DNA of 64,000 nt, taken from contig JAYKXP010000131.1 in NCBI GenBank assembly GCA_037176845.1, positions 62,001 to 126,000 of the forward strand. The letters run 5' to 3'. The translations under genes and the position numbers were made by a program. Within the stretch, counting starts at the first letter, position 1, and each line of letters starts with the position of its first letter. Below the pieces are notes generated by a model. The model did not search any database. It worked only from the letters and a program-made list of their open reading frames with translations, and was not told the DNA's origin. Shown piece by piece: positions 10,521 through 22,100 of the stretch. Source of the stretch: Paramarasmius palmivorus. Taxonomy: Eukaryota; Basidiomycota; Agaricomycetes; Agaricales; Marasmiaceae.

Positions 10521-13325
10521 CTACGCCCGCTTGCGAGACTTGCGTGCAGACTTTTTACCTCCTGGGGTGGCTTCAGATACCATGTCCTGATTTGCTACAC
10601 GTGAAGTAGCAGGGCGGAGACATTTACTACTAACCAAGTCCTTGGCATCAGCTGCAAGAATGTCCTCTTCTGACCTTCTCTTTTTCTTCTTCGCATTCGT
10701 AGCGGGTGGTGGAGCTGGAGCTGGAGACGGTGAGGAAGCCGCTCCTGTTGTGACAATAGTTTTGGGTGACGGAACTGGAGCCGTTCCCCAAGAGGATGAA
10801 GTGAGGGCCGTCGCATCAGCCGAGGTATCAGGCACATGACCAGGTATGTTCGAGTTTGATAAATCGGGAATAATATTCGAAACGGCTCAAGGAATATGTC
10901 AGACACTTCAAGCCCAGAAAAGACCGACGACGTACCTGTACCACCGGAGACTTTGTCATCTGTAACGGTCGACATGTTGGCATTAATGTTGGGGATACTG
11001 GTATTCATAGTGTCCGGGAAAGCTGAGAGTTTGTGTCAGGCAAGTCTAGACTAGAGATATGTTACGACGTGCCTATATTGCCCATGTATTCCCCATTGCC
11101 TATGGTTCCTGTGACACTTGAATGGCTTGACATGTTGGCGAAATCGATACAAGAAAAATCTGAGGATATGATTAGCAATGGAGAGATCAAGAGAGAAATG
11201 TAAGAAATACTGAAATTAAATTCATCCCAAGCCTTCGTGTCGTTCAGCATGCTCAAGAAGCTTTCCTCTGCAATATTCCCGCCCTGAAGAGTGTTATTGG
11301 CTCCATTCCATTGTCCTTCAGGGAGTTGCCCTTGTCGACTACTAGACAACTGACGAGGATCGATGCACCCATGATTCGGAGAGTCGGAGAGTCCTTCATG
11401 GTTGCTCATTGGCAGGACTTCGGGATTGTGACTCCATATTGTGAGGGTATCGGAAGGCGACAAGCCTTGAATTGGTGATGTATAGTTGGAATGGTTGGTT
11501 GAGTGGCCATGAGGCAGCTGTGACGTGGTTATCGGTGTCGGTGACGGCAAACGAAGATGAACTGGATCCAGCGTTAGAACCGGAACTTCAGGGTCAGAAA
11601 TATCGTCTGGCTTGGATCCAGTCAAAGAGGAGACCTTTGGAGCATTGGCACCTTCAGAAGCCTTTGCGGTGGAAGTTGGGGTAGGAGTCGGATTAACATT
11701 AACAGCTGGGGCTGGATTGAGAGTGGGAATTGGTTCGACAGCTGGAGTTGAATTGACGGTGAGACTTGGTTTGGCAGTGCGAGTGCGATTGGTAGTAGGA
11801 GCAGGGTTGGTAGTAGGAGCGGGATTGGCAGTGGGAGCAGGATTGGTGGTGATGACAGTGGGACTAGTTTGAAGAGCAACTGTCGGTTCCGAGGGTCCAG
11901 TCTTTTGGGCGCTCGCTATTACCGGGCCGACTTTGCTCGCGCCTACACCGGCTGGATCAATGGGCCCGCGGCTCTCCGAGGTCACGACCGAAGAACTATA
12001 ACATGGCAGGTTCACGTTGACAATGGGATCGTCAGCAGGTTGGAATGGACCACCAGCCTCCATTGAAGCAATGCGCTCCCAACCTGGCATCTGCGAATCA
12101 AACCTTTGCGTAGGATCGATTGGACCTGCACCTGGAGCCTTGCACGACTTGTCCACAATGCGACTATGACACTCTTCCTCCGCTAATTCCACACTACATC
12201 AACAACTCAAACTTGCATCGAAGGAAGGAACAACTTACTGAAAACATGAGAGGCATACTCGTTACACCAAGTGTGCATCATAGCGAACCGTTGTGGGCTC
12301 CATTGTTGGAATGACATGTTGGTCTTCGAGCAGGGCACAAGGGATGTTACACTTAATAGATTGGTGAGTAAATGACTGCATGTTGACGTTACAAGACGCT
12401 CACCTATCTGTTTTTATTTGCCCGTGTGACCTGGGTCCATGCAGGAAGATTGAGACTGCGACACCGAAGTGTATCCCAATTGCATCAGCAATCGAAAGAA
12501 CCACCGACTGATATCTCTTGAAGGCTCTAAACAAAAAGTTTCAGATACCCACGCACTCACAGACTAGAAGCTCACTTACTCATCATACTCTTCAGCAGTT
12601 CCATTCCATTCACCTCGTTTTGAATACTTGTCCATCAACTTCAGGTACGTTGCCAAGTTTTCATCGGCTATCTTCTTGATGGTCTCCGGTGACGACTCCT
12701 CAAACTTATCCTTACAGAACTTGTTAGCACGAGCCATCCTGTGCTTCTTGCCATGGGTAGCCCTTTCCGTTTCCCATACTGGGTGAAATAGTTCACTCAG
12801 GCATAGGTCCTCTTCGCCGTCGAAAGGTTCTTCCCAATACTTATCCCGATAAAACTCCCAGTCAGCGCTCTTCCTTGGCTGGGCCTCTCTTAGATCGCGG
12901 ATGGTTTTGTTGGTCATCTGGACTAACTTGACCTCGGTAGGCATAACCTTGTTCTGCCAATGGTAGGTCATTCAATTGTCGACCTTCTACAACGTAAGGT
13001 GAGTCCCCATGCATCATGAATAAAATATATAACAACGTACTTTGATGAACTCAGCATCAACCTTCTTGCGGTTGTTCTCCTCAACAAGGAGCTCATGACC
13101 CAAGAAGGTGGTGATTAGCGGAGGTGGACCGTGAACGCCGGGCACGGGTTCATCATAGAAACCAAGTTTATAGCCATATTTGTCGGTCATTGCCTTCGCA
13201 GCTTGGAGAACGGTTGGGCGTCTCTGCTCCAGCCACGCGTCGTAGAAGCTGTTCATAAGGGCTAGCTTTTGGCCACGCATCTTGCCTACGGCTTCGGGGT
13301 CCTTCTGGGATTTCCATCTGGTCAT
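10521..13325 (-). CDS. KDZ-associated companion protein (module 1)
   Basis: Long minus-strand gene of about nine exons (roughly 750-800 residues). It starts at MTRWKSQKDPEAVGKM (ATG 13325), preceded by an intron acceptor, so a 5' non-coding exon is likely. Exons in order: NSFYDAWLEQRRPT; then, after acceptor TTGGCAG, NKVMPTEVKLVQMTNKTIR and QPRKSADWEFYR; AFKRYQSVVLSIADAIG with FGVAVSIFLHGPR; SFQQWSPQRFAMMHTWC; then a long proline/threonine-rich low-complexity part and a lysine-rich C-terminus (KKKKRR, KSARKSRKRA). The order (N-terminal helical block, a block ending in a 'GP' loop, disordered tail) parallels the module-2 companion at 24244-27097 and resembles the large non-transposase proteins found beside KDZ transposases in basidiomycetes. 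The biochemical function is unknown; nuclear location is inferred from the basic tail. Individual exon joins are approximate. Confidence 0.6.
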
Positions 13326-13898
13326 GATGATCTTTGAGAGGTATGTTTCGGTTAGTAAAAGTTGATAGTGATATGACACAGTATAACTCACGAGAGCTTA
13401 AGGTCTAAAACACGTCGAAACCCTGGATAAGAAGGTGAGCTGATGGATGAAGAACCCGGAAAGAGACGTACTGAGTACTGTGAGGTAGAGGATGGAACAC
13501 GACGCGTAAACGGCACAAGCAGTGATCGAGAGGACCTGATGGTGGTAGAGGAAAAGGGAGTGAATGGGAGAAAACAAAGGTCCGACGCATATTACTAAGG
13601 TCAGCAATTGCGGGTTTCTCTGCAAAATTTCTCCCGTTGACAGATTTCAAAGTACTCCTGATTCTATGGCCGAGGCCCATTGTAATGTCGATAAAAACGG
13701 AGTATCAATGTATTCAGACCGATTTTTTTTGCCCAGAAAGCAGCTAAGAACCGTTGTTCCGTGCGCCACACAAGTAAGTGGCGTAGATTTAGCGGTACAA
13801 CTTCAATCATACCCGCTTAATTGAATTCCGATCGTACACGCCTAAAGCTTGATTGGCAACGAATTACGTTGCTTTACAGTACGTACTCATACAACTAC
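13326..13898. other. Spacer with probable 5' untranslated exon of the companion gene
   Basis: On the minus strand a GTGAGT donor near 13393 and the acceptor TCTCAAAG just before 13325 suggest a leader intron of the companion gene. No other gene is seen. Confidence 0.3.
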
Positions 13899-14527
13899 CT
13901 ACGGAGAAGCACTGAGACCCCAGCCACAGTTAATACACTGGATGTGTTCGGGATACATGGTAGTATTGCAACGTGGGCATAGGGGTAAGTCCATATCCTC
14001 CAACGAAGGTCCTAAATTGTGTCCAGACTCGGAATCTGATCCGGAGCTGCTGTTGGCGGGACCAGCAGTGGCAACCATCGTGGGAATCGGAATGGGTGCC
14101 GTAGAAGGACCAGGTATGGTGGAATGACCAGTGGCGACAACTGTCGAAGGACCGGCAACAAATGTTACAGACGGATGAGGGCTGGGACCGTTGATCAGAA
14201 ACTGAGTCTGACTATCCAAAGCTGGATGCTGAGGTGGGTCAAAGATCATTGCGCTTAGGAATCGGAACCGAGCTGATGTAGAGTTTTAGTTGAGATAATT
14301 GACCAGAAACACTGATGCACATACATGTATCGAGCGCAGCACGCAAAACCCGCTCGAACACCTGCCGTTGCTGGGTGTTTAGGGTGCGCAAGGTATCACG
14401 GATCTCAGCCAAGTGGCCTACTGTACCACTGAATTAGCATATAGCAGGTAGTCGGGGCAAGAGAGTACTCACGAAAATTGGGATCTAGTAGAGCCATGGC
14501 AAAAGCACCAAGCGTTTGGTCAGACAT
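13899..14527 (-). CDS. Small protein with C-terminal zinc ribbon
   Basis: Three-exon minus-strand gene of about 180 residues. Exon 1 reads MSDQTLGAFAMALLDPNFR (ATG 14527). Exon 2 reads GHLAEIRDTLRTLN followed by a helical stretch ending RVLRAALDT. Exon 3 is a proline/serine/threonine-rich linker ending in LCPRCNTTMYPEHIQCINCG, that is, two CxxC knuckles typical of a treble-clef or zinc-ribbon fold. It lies between the companion gene and other minus-strand cargo of KDZ module 1 and is probably co-inherited with the element. A role in nucleic-acid or protein binding is only inferred from the ribbon. I do not recognise the family. Confidence 0.55.
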
Positions 14528-14594
14528 TGGAAGTCAGCAAAAGGTGAAGGAAACCATATTTCCCATAGGCACGCTATAAGTACCAGAACCTCAG

Positions 14595-14724
14595 ACAGGC
14601 CGTCTTTTCAGATTCTGAGGCACAGCAATATTATGTTCACATACACAGGCCGTCTTTTCAGATTTTGAGGCATGACAATGTTGTGTTTGTGTACACAGGC
14701 CATCTTTTCAGATGGTAACTCGCC
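14595..14724. repeat. 50-bp tandem repeat, about 2.5 units
   Basis: Units begin ACAGGCCGTCTTTTCAGAT at 14595 and 14645, and a partial unit starts at 14695. The second unit differs from the first by scattered substitutions. Each unit carries a variant of the GTCTTTTCAGAC motif seen elsewhere in the window. Confidence 0.85.
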
Positions 14725-14851
14725 TCCGAGCAATTGAGTTATTCTTTTGAGATTAGTTGCTCATTGCACGTCTCAGTATACACAAGACTCTCGGAAACAC
14801 AACGGTTGGTCACATATACGATATTCATAGCCTATACAATGAATGTACTAC

Positions 14852-15489
14852 TTAATCGTCAAATAATGGCATAAATCTCCGTCCGTCGTTGGTTATAGAA
14901 AGCTTCAACGGGGATTCAATTCCGGTCCTGAACATAGGAAATGACAAGGCGCTCACGGGCTGCTTCGCCAACGGAGAAGATGGTGGGGTACGAGGAAACC
15001 AATTTCGCTCCAACTTCTTCAGCCCGACCAAAGTCCCGTCAATTTTCCAGTCGTAATACCGGATGATTATCTGTGAAGTGAGTGAGCTAGATTGGAAAAA
15101 TGGAGTGAAAGACAACTTGCCTCTTGAACCCGCTTCTTCCAGTAGGCTCTAAGTTGCCACCGCCAAACCAACCACATCCCCGGAGTCCAGCGTAACAAGA
15201 ACGCTCGGGTCTTGTACTGCATGTAAGACCAGAACCGAACATGGGTTCTGTCCCATCTGCTATCACAATACATGGTGTGGAGGTTGATCTGGGAGTCTAG
15301 CCAGTTCTTTTGAGTGATAGTGAGTCCGACCATCGCATCAATCATCTTCTTCTCGGACGCTGTTATGGGACGCTCTGCACGAGGGTGTATGGGATCTTTT
15401 GGTTTCTTTGGCCTAGAGTTCTCGCTGAGGAACGTTAGAGTCTGCACCGAACCTAAAAGCAAGTAGACTCACTTTCTATACCTTGGCAT
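14852..15489 (-). CDS. Unknown KDZ-module-1 cargo protein, tryptophan-rich
   Basis: Three exons give about 180 residues. Exon 1 is MPRYR from ATG 15489, then a GTGAGT intron. Exon 2 contains RPKKPKDPIHPRAERPIT, WLDSQINLHTMYCD, WDRTHVRFWSYMQYK and WTPGMWLVWRWQLRAYW, a dense cluster of tryptophans. Exon 3 begins IIIRYYDWKIDGTL and ends MPLFDD. The intron between exons 2 and 3 appears to use a GC-AG pair (GAG, then GCAAGT ... TTCACAG). The aromatic segment could be a membrane-interacting or tightly packed helix, but it contains charged residues and is not a clear membrane span. No family recognised. Confidence 0.5.
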
Positions 15490-15674
15490 GACTTGGGGGA
15501 CTCGGATAAGCTGGTGGTTGAATACAGGGTGTGGGATTACAGTGACTACGATTGAAATTACTTTGACGAGAATCATTCTGAATTCTTTTCAGACAGGCAC
15601 TAACGGTACTATTACAAATGTCCGCGTCTGAAAACTCCTCAGAATGAATTTTTCGTGGTCATCACCATCCCCGG

Positions 15675-16899
15675 CTACCTTGATAGAAATGGAAATCGTC
15701 CCTCCTCGAAGTCCTCAATGAGGCGAGCCGTTCCAAAAGCATTCGACATCCACATATCATCCAGTCTCTCTGCAGTCCGTCGAAGCCTGTCGCGAAAACG
15801 CTCAAAGTAACCTGTTGATTCATCCATGCTACCGTACCGAAACCGGGTCTTGTCATGAAGAGCTGCTACCTGGTGCTCCAAGTCCACAACAGCATCATGA
15901 TTTTCCCCAATAAGATCTTGATGTTTGTTGTGCATGTGGTTGTCGATGTGTAGGTGATATACACATATGAGGTATTGATTGAGGTTCGTTGCGCCCACTT
16001 TTTCATATATCTCACGAAGTGCGTCGCGCAAAGCTGAATACTCACGAACCCAGAGTGGTCGATTGTCACTGAAATGTATCAGAACACGAATAAATGTAAT
16101 ATATGACAGACGTACTCAATAGTCTCTGGTTCTGCTCGAATGATGGGAGTATAACCTCCCTGTGACACATAGTTATTCTTTAAATAATGATCCAAGCCAT
16201 GAGAGATCCTATGTTCAAAGTTCTGTGAAAAGAGTGACAAGGGATTTATGATGTACTAACTTGTGTTTTTCAGCAGCTCGGTGTTGCTCATAGGCTATTT
16301 TCACTCTATTTGCATGCCAGGCCTTGTCCCAGGCTTCGTCATTATCTAGGTCTTCTTCATAGAGTTTTCTTGTTGGGGTGTCAAGTAGTTGAAGACTAGG
16401 AATGGAAGTTAGACGTGTCTACAACAAAAGATTGTCGCAAAGAACACACGCAAAGTAGCCCTTGGCAACTCCTTGCGTCAAGGGACCATGTTCATCCTGA
16501 GGCTTACATGGTATACTAGTAGGAGTCGGAAACAGTGAGTAGTCGCATATTGAATGAAAAGAAAGGCACGCACTGATTCTCCTGCTCTGCATGATCTGAC
16601 AGCCCTTCACCCTTCTCAGTGTCCATTGAGGACCCAATATCTTCCTGCGGGTCATGGGGATTTTCGGCACTGTGTGAGGCGACCCAGACATCAGGAAGTT
16701 AGCAATAATATCGGTCAGACATACAGAATGCCACTTACCCGCGCCTCCTTTTTGCATTTATCGTCGCTTTATGCCTACGGGACTTAGCCAAGTTTAACCA
16801 TAACATGCTAAATACATACCTAGCATAGTGCCTAGCACTCTTTAGGCGGTTTGCCTTGCGTAGTGCCTCTGGAGTTTTGTGGATACGCTTTCGGCCCAT
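15675..16899 (-). CDS. KDZ-associated protein with basic N-terminal helix (module 1)
   Basis: Starts at ATG 16899 with MGRKRIHKTPEALRKANRLK then SARHYAR; after an intron follows SRRHKATINAKRRR. This basic bZIP-like helix is a familiar opening in basidiomycete transposon-associated proteins. Middle exons include DNDEAWDKAWHANRVK and EHRISHGLDHYLKNNY. The last exon reads DNRPLWVREYSALRDAL, then ends with YFERFRDRLRRTAERLDDMW and a stop at 15675. The gene at 30933-31734 in KDZ module 2 starts MPRLKIYATKDDLKESNRQK and has a comparable helical C-terminus, so I treat the two as paralogous cargo. DNA or RNA binding by the basic helix is inferred. Some internal exon joins are uncertain. Confidence 0.55.
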
Positions 16900-17330
16900 G
16901 AGCGTCGAGAAGAAAGCGCAAGCTTAATACTGTTCGCTTCAGTGTTTCGCTGGTCCGTGTACAACTTTTTTTCCCAAGGTATTCCAGCGTCTCCAAAGCA
17001 GAGAAAAACATGTGTACAAATGTATGGGGTCCAGAAATAAGTTTCTGCGCTTTACTTTCCTTTGGATGATGGCTGTTATGTTCAAACAAGCCAAACATAT
17101 TCGCGATGTCTAACCAGAATATGGGCGTCTAGTGTACGTATGGGCGCTTAGCTTCTGTGTACAACCGCAATTTGAGTGCTCTTCATCGCCGGATATTCTC
17201 TTTTGTGCAAAGTTCCCTAACTATTTCGACTTGAATTACTATTGAACACCTTACAATGACAAAAAGACTCGGAAAGACTAATCACATAGACTGATGACAC
17301 GTGTATATTGTATGCTATTGTACGATAAGT

Positions 17331-18139
17331 CTAATCGCCCTTTTCGCCGTCTGCATTTTCATCCTCGGGAGTCCAGTCACCCCAGGGGGTTTTAGGATAC
17401 TTGATTCCGAATACAGCCCCATGGTCATAATGAGCCGCAACGTAGTCAACGGGGATATCTACACAGAAATAGTAAGGAGCTTGAGGAGTCGGCATGTGTC
17501 TTGAGCACTCACCGCTTAGCACATGTGAGGTTGTCATCATCCTCAAACTAAATAGCTGGTCTGGTTTGAGTTGGTTAATAGGGAGTACGAGCTCAAGATA
17601 TGCACGGGCACGGCATGCAGTGCGGATGCCGACCTGGAAAGGAATTCCATATTGACCTGAAGTAAGAACATGAGCTCATTGAATCAAAGAGTAAGTGTAA
17701 ACCAACTAATCGCAACACATTCTATCTGTAGAATATAAGCTGCACGTTGCTGGGGAAGGTCGAGCTCGTCAATAAGCTTGCCGATATCTTGATGGATACA
17801 ATGTGCATCGAACACCTCTCTCGGGACCTCGGCTAGGGAACGACAGTCAGCGAGAGCTTCAAGAAAAGGGTATTGAGTCTTACTGAATTGCGCGAGGTTG
17901 CTTGAAGGATCGATGTCGGGTTCATTGGTATCGAATCTACTCAAGAACTCGAACTTGGCCCTGGAAAGCACACTTCGATGGATGTGCATGTCCAGGACAC
18001 GTAATGGAGGTGGTGGTAAAGCAAGAGGGATATGCGACAGTTGCATGAGAGGTGGTTGCATAGATATAGGCATGGAGCCATAGGAGTACACTGGAAGCTG
18101 CCCACTATGGTTGGAAGAGGGAGATGGGTGCGATGCCAT
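17331..18139 (-). CDS. Unknown KDZ-module-1 cargo protein
   Basis: Three exons. The start is taken at ATG 18139 (MASHPSPSSNHSGQ), the first ATG in the long frame. Exon 1 is proline-rich and then reads RAKFEFLSRFDTNEPDIDP and EVFDAHCIHQDIGKLIDEL. A GTTGGT/TTCAG intron leads into QYGIPFQVGIRTACRARAYL. A GTGAGT/GTGTAG intron leads into DIPVDYVAAHYDHGAVFG, and the gene ends with an acidic tail DWTPEDENADGEKGD. Total about 235 residues. No catalytic motif is recognised. It sits in the run of minus-strand genes that opposes the transposase, so it is probably element cargo. The function is unknown. Confidence 0.5.
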
Positions 18140-18372
18140 GGGGTATCGGTTGGCGTTGAGGGGCAAGAAAGATTCATGAAACGGCAGTTAGGCTGAAATT
18201 CAGATTTTCAGATTTCAGATTTTCAGACAGCTCTGATGACTCACCGTACTTTAGCTATTGGTACCAATCCATGCCACCATTCCCCTGCTCTTACGAGCTG
18301 CACGTTCATCAATCCATGTAGAGTTTCTCTTCAGAAATGTCTAGCATTGTGGTATACTACAGTACTATGTGA

Positions 18373-18852
18373 CTATTTCGCTCTACTTTGTATTCTCCGG
18401 CGCAGCTCCGCCGCTTCTGCTTCCGACAACCTATGCCTTCGTTCAAGGTAATTGATGCGAGTGAGGGTATTGAATGGGTCCTTGAAAGGTTTGGGGTCTA
18501 TAGATGTGGCTTCGGTATCATCAGACGGCTCATCAGGAATGGGGGAAGAACACTTCTCGAATGAAGTAATCAGCAAATAGATGTATCAGATATCAGTATA
18601 GCCACTCACCTCCCTGGAATCCCGCGATACTCCATGGCTACTAGCTTTAGGTTGAACAATAGATGCAGGTGGTTTAGGTGGAGCTTTGAGAGTGTGAGAA
18701 AAGAAAACTTGACATTAAGCATAGCACTCACGGCCTGGATGCATTCTAGCATATGGCTTTTGTCGAATTGCGTACCGCGTGGTGGTTGTATCTGTCGCAT
18801 CGACACTAGCTTTACACAAGGGAGAAGAAAATGAGTCCTTACTGGACTTCAT
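18373..18852 (-). CDS. Small basic protein divergent from the KDZ1 transposase
   Basis: Three short exons. ATG 18852 gives MKS, then a GTAAGG/GTGTAAAG intron, SVDATDTTTTRYAIRQKPYA, a GTGAGT intron, a proline-rich stretch ending SRDSRE, a third intron, and CSSPIPDEPSDDTEATSIDP followed by a helix YLERRHRLSEAEAAELRRRI. About 120 residues. All introns keep the frame, which supports the model, although the upstream two are short guesses. It is divergently arranged with the KDZ transposase across 338 bases, so the two may share a promoter. No known domain. Confidence 0.45.
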
Positions 18853-19190
18853 GGTAGAGTGCCGGTAGAAAGAGGTGGGTAGTTTCATAGGTGAACGTTA
18901 CCCGAAATTCAGAATCTGAAAACTGTTCAGACCAATGAGGTAACTCTGCAAAAACGTACCCTATGCTCGCCTTATGCGTCAGCTAAACTCCATCTGACGG
19001 TAGATCCATCCATTGTTGTAGCAAGGAGAGTCGAGGGTTGGAATGTTCTGGTGTGATGATGGTTGACGTGGAAAAATGAGCTTCGGTCTTTGTCGAAAGT
19101 TGTTACCACGTGGCACGTCTGCGGCACACGGACCATCCGGCACACGCGGCCATCTAAACACCTTTTTTCATACTACTTCCACCGACAATA
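18853..19190. promoter_or_regulatory. Divergent intergenic region, putative shared promoter
   Basis: These 338 bases separate the starts of the small minus-strand gene and the KDZ1 transposase. They contain a variant of the dispersed hairpin motif (TCTGAAAACTGTTCAGA near 18914). A shared promoter is inferred from the head-to-head layout only. Confidence 0.3.
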
Positions 19191-22100
19191 ATGGGCAAGC
19201 GCAAGCGAGAGAATCGCAGATTTGTGTCAGATGACAATCTGAAACACATAGAAAGGCATACAACATCCTCTGTCAGTCGTTACACGGCACGAACACATCT
19301 CGTTGACGGTGTTACAACCCAAGCACCAAGGTGCGGCTCAGAGCACACAGAAGAACATGATTTCAATATGCTGGAGGATCAAAACATTGGAGTTTCTTGG
19401 GGTAATGAGACAGGACCCCCAGCGGAAGAACCAGCAAATATTCAGGTGCAGGTTAAGGCGAAAGCAAAGCGATATCAAGATTCGGTCAGCATTCAATGGT
19501 TCTGTCATAATCTTCAGCCTAATTCAAAATGCTCAGGACGCACCTCTCATCAATTGGAGAGATGAACAGCGGGAAGATTACCTGCTCTGGGCATTTGCAA
19601 CGGAGGGCCGTGGCCGTCTTTTCAGCGGACATTGTATTATGTGCCGCTCATCCGAAGATGTCAAGTTCCGTTGTCAAGATTGTCTTGGACATCATATGGT
19701 TTGTCAGGAATGTATTGTAGAGGCCCATAAATTATTTCCTTTCCATCGTGTTCAGGTACGCTGGAAAGCTAACTTACCGAACCTCAATTCACGTGTCTTT
19801 ACAGGAGTGGAACAACACCTTCTTTGTGCCAACAAGCTTGCGGAAACTTGGTGTTCGCATCCGACTTGGACACTCAAGGGGCGAGTCTTGTAATGCTCCG
19901 GGTGCCTTACATGACGAGTTTGTGGTCATGGATGTCAATGGCTTCCATACCGTGAGCTTGGTGTTTTGTGGATGCAGTGGAATCGGTAATTTGTGTTTGC
20001 TATGCTCTGTATAAATCTAACCTATTTGTTGAACTTGAAGAACCCAAGAATCAATTGCTAGAATTTGGGCTATGGCCTTCGTCATACAAAGACCCATCAT
20101 CTGCAGCAACATTCGGTCTCCTCCGAACATTCCATCGACTTAACCTTCAAGCAAACGTACCCCTCACAGATTTCTATCGGGCATTGGATCGACTCAGTGA
20201 TGGGTATGGTCTAACCCCTCAGCCAGTAAGTTAATTCTGTCAATCACCATACATATCACTGTATCTAGATATAGGACCGCTTGGCCCAGTTCACATTGAT
20301 GGTACGGCAATGGAGACATATCAAACTAGGTAAACGAACGGGAAGAGGACACGATCCCTCTGGCCTTTCGGGAACAAAGCCCGGAAGTACAACTGTGCTG
20401 TGTCGTGCGTGTCCTCATCTGAATATCAACCTCCCCCTTAATTGGCGCAATGCCCCGGACTCAATTCGGTTTGTGACAGATGCAATGCGATGTTTGCCGT
20501 CACTGATACATTTTTTAGTTGGATGTACGCGCTTTTGATATCTATTGATGCAAACTTCAAACAAAAGGCACGCATCCGCCCCAATGACAAAAATGATCCT
20601 CCGCTCGCCCCCGGATGGGGATGTTTTGTACCTAACGAACCATACATGGCAGAAGTTTCGAAACACACAGCACCGGACGAGGTGAGTAGCGCTGATTTTG
20701 AGGGTTATTGATTCACCACCCACGCTGATGATAGATTAGCAATTGTCGTACCTTCTCGGCGTTATACAATGCAAATACTAAGAAATCGAAGGGGCTCAGA
20801 GCAACTGGTGTTGGTGCGGTCTTTTGCTCACGGCATGGTCTCTTCCGTCCCAATGGTATGGGTGATCTACAGAAAGGTGAACGGTGCGTCTCTGTTAGCT
20901 TTAGGTGCATGGTTCAGGCAGCAATGACTGACTGACCTCAGGTATATTAACATGGACTGTATTGTCCTCCTCAGTCTTATGAGCTCCGAGCTGGACCGAC
21001 TTTTCATCACGTACGACATTGCCTGCCAATGGCGCATCAAATTCTACCGGCGGATGTCCCAACTTCCGGAAACGTGGCATTTTCCCGCCGATCGTAAAGT
21101 GACGTTTAAGGTTCCTAAATTCCACCTGGCCGCACACATTGAAAAGTGTCATGCTCCGTATGCACTCGAGTACACAGAAGGGGTCGGAGATGTGGATGGA
21201 GAAGCACCTGAGAGGGGCTGGTCCCCTTTCAATTCAAATGCCCGATCATTCTCGATGATGTCTGCTGGCGCGCGCTGGGATAACAGTGACGACCACTGTA
21301 ACAACGCAAACTACGAGAAGACTATTAAGCTCTGTAAGTATCATCAATCTTTGCAAGCTATTGAAACCTTACCATGAACACTATCATCCAGGTGACGCCC
21401 TCCTAAAGAAATTGATCAGAGGGATATCAAATCTGGTTATTTATACCCGCGCTTTTACAGCGTTGACGGCGGCTCTTCAACACAAGCACGCCGATGAAAT
21501 GAAGTCATGGGAATGTCATGTGGTTGAATGGGAGAATGATCGACGTGATGATTGTCCATACGAAATGAATCAGCCGTCGGTTTCTGGTAAGGAAATTGCT
21601 ATTCGGAGTACAAGCCAATGTCTAATCAAAGCAGATTCATTCCCTAGTGTCAAGAGAAGCTTAGCTGAAGAAGAAAAGGAGAGAGAGAAGAAAGAAGGGT
21701 CTCCTGCAATGTGGACATTCAGCGGCATGATAATTGATGGGCTTGGTATCGAGGAGGCACAGTGAGCTCACTTCACATATTATATCATCAGATTCTGACA
21801 GTCGCGGAACAGGCGATCAATTTTAGCTCTTACCACGCAAGGAGAGCTCACCGTCTATCAGGAAACCATAGTAGAGGAGCGCCGAACCTTGCTCTGGAAA
21901 CGGATACGACGTTTCCGTGAAGGGCAACTTCAACTTATGGAGTTTCTGAAGGCGAAGATCGAGTCTATTCCAGACCACCTAGAAGCCGAATCAATCCCTC
22001 TTCTACTTCCGAGTGGTCTAGACAGAAGCACTCGCGATAATCACCTTTCGACGATAACCATCAACATTGAGCTACGACTTCGTAACGCCCAATGTTTCGA

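Noticed and set aside
10642..10839. Plus-strand ORF opposite the companion gene tail
   Set aside because: Antisense shadow of the proline/alanine-rich and lysine-rich coding sequence.
14595..14724. Regularly spaced repeat resembling a CRISPR array
   Set aside because: Units are contiguous 50-bp tandem copies without unique spacers, and the genome is eukaryotic.
19303..19536. Alternative start for the KDZ1 transposase in a second frame
   Set aside because: The 52-base GTCAGC ... GCTCAG intron joins the 19191 frame to the cysteine-domain exon cleanly, so the 19303 frame is only intron read-through.
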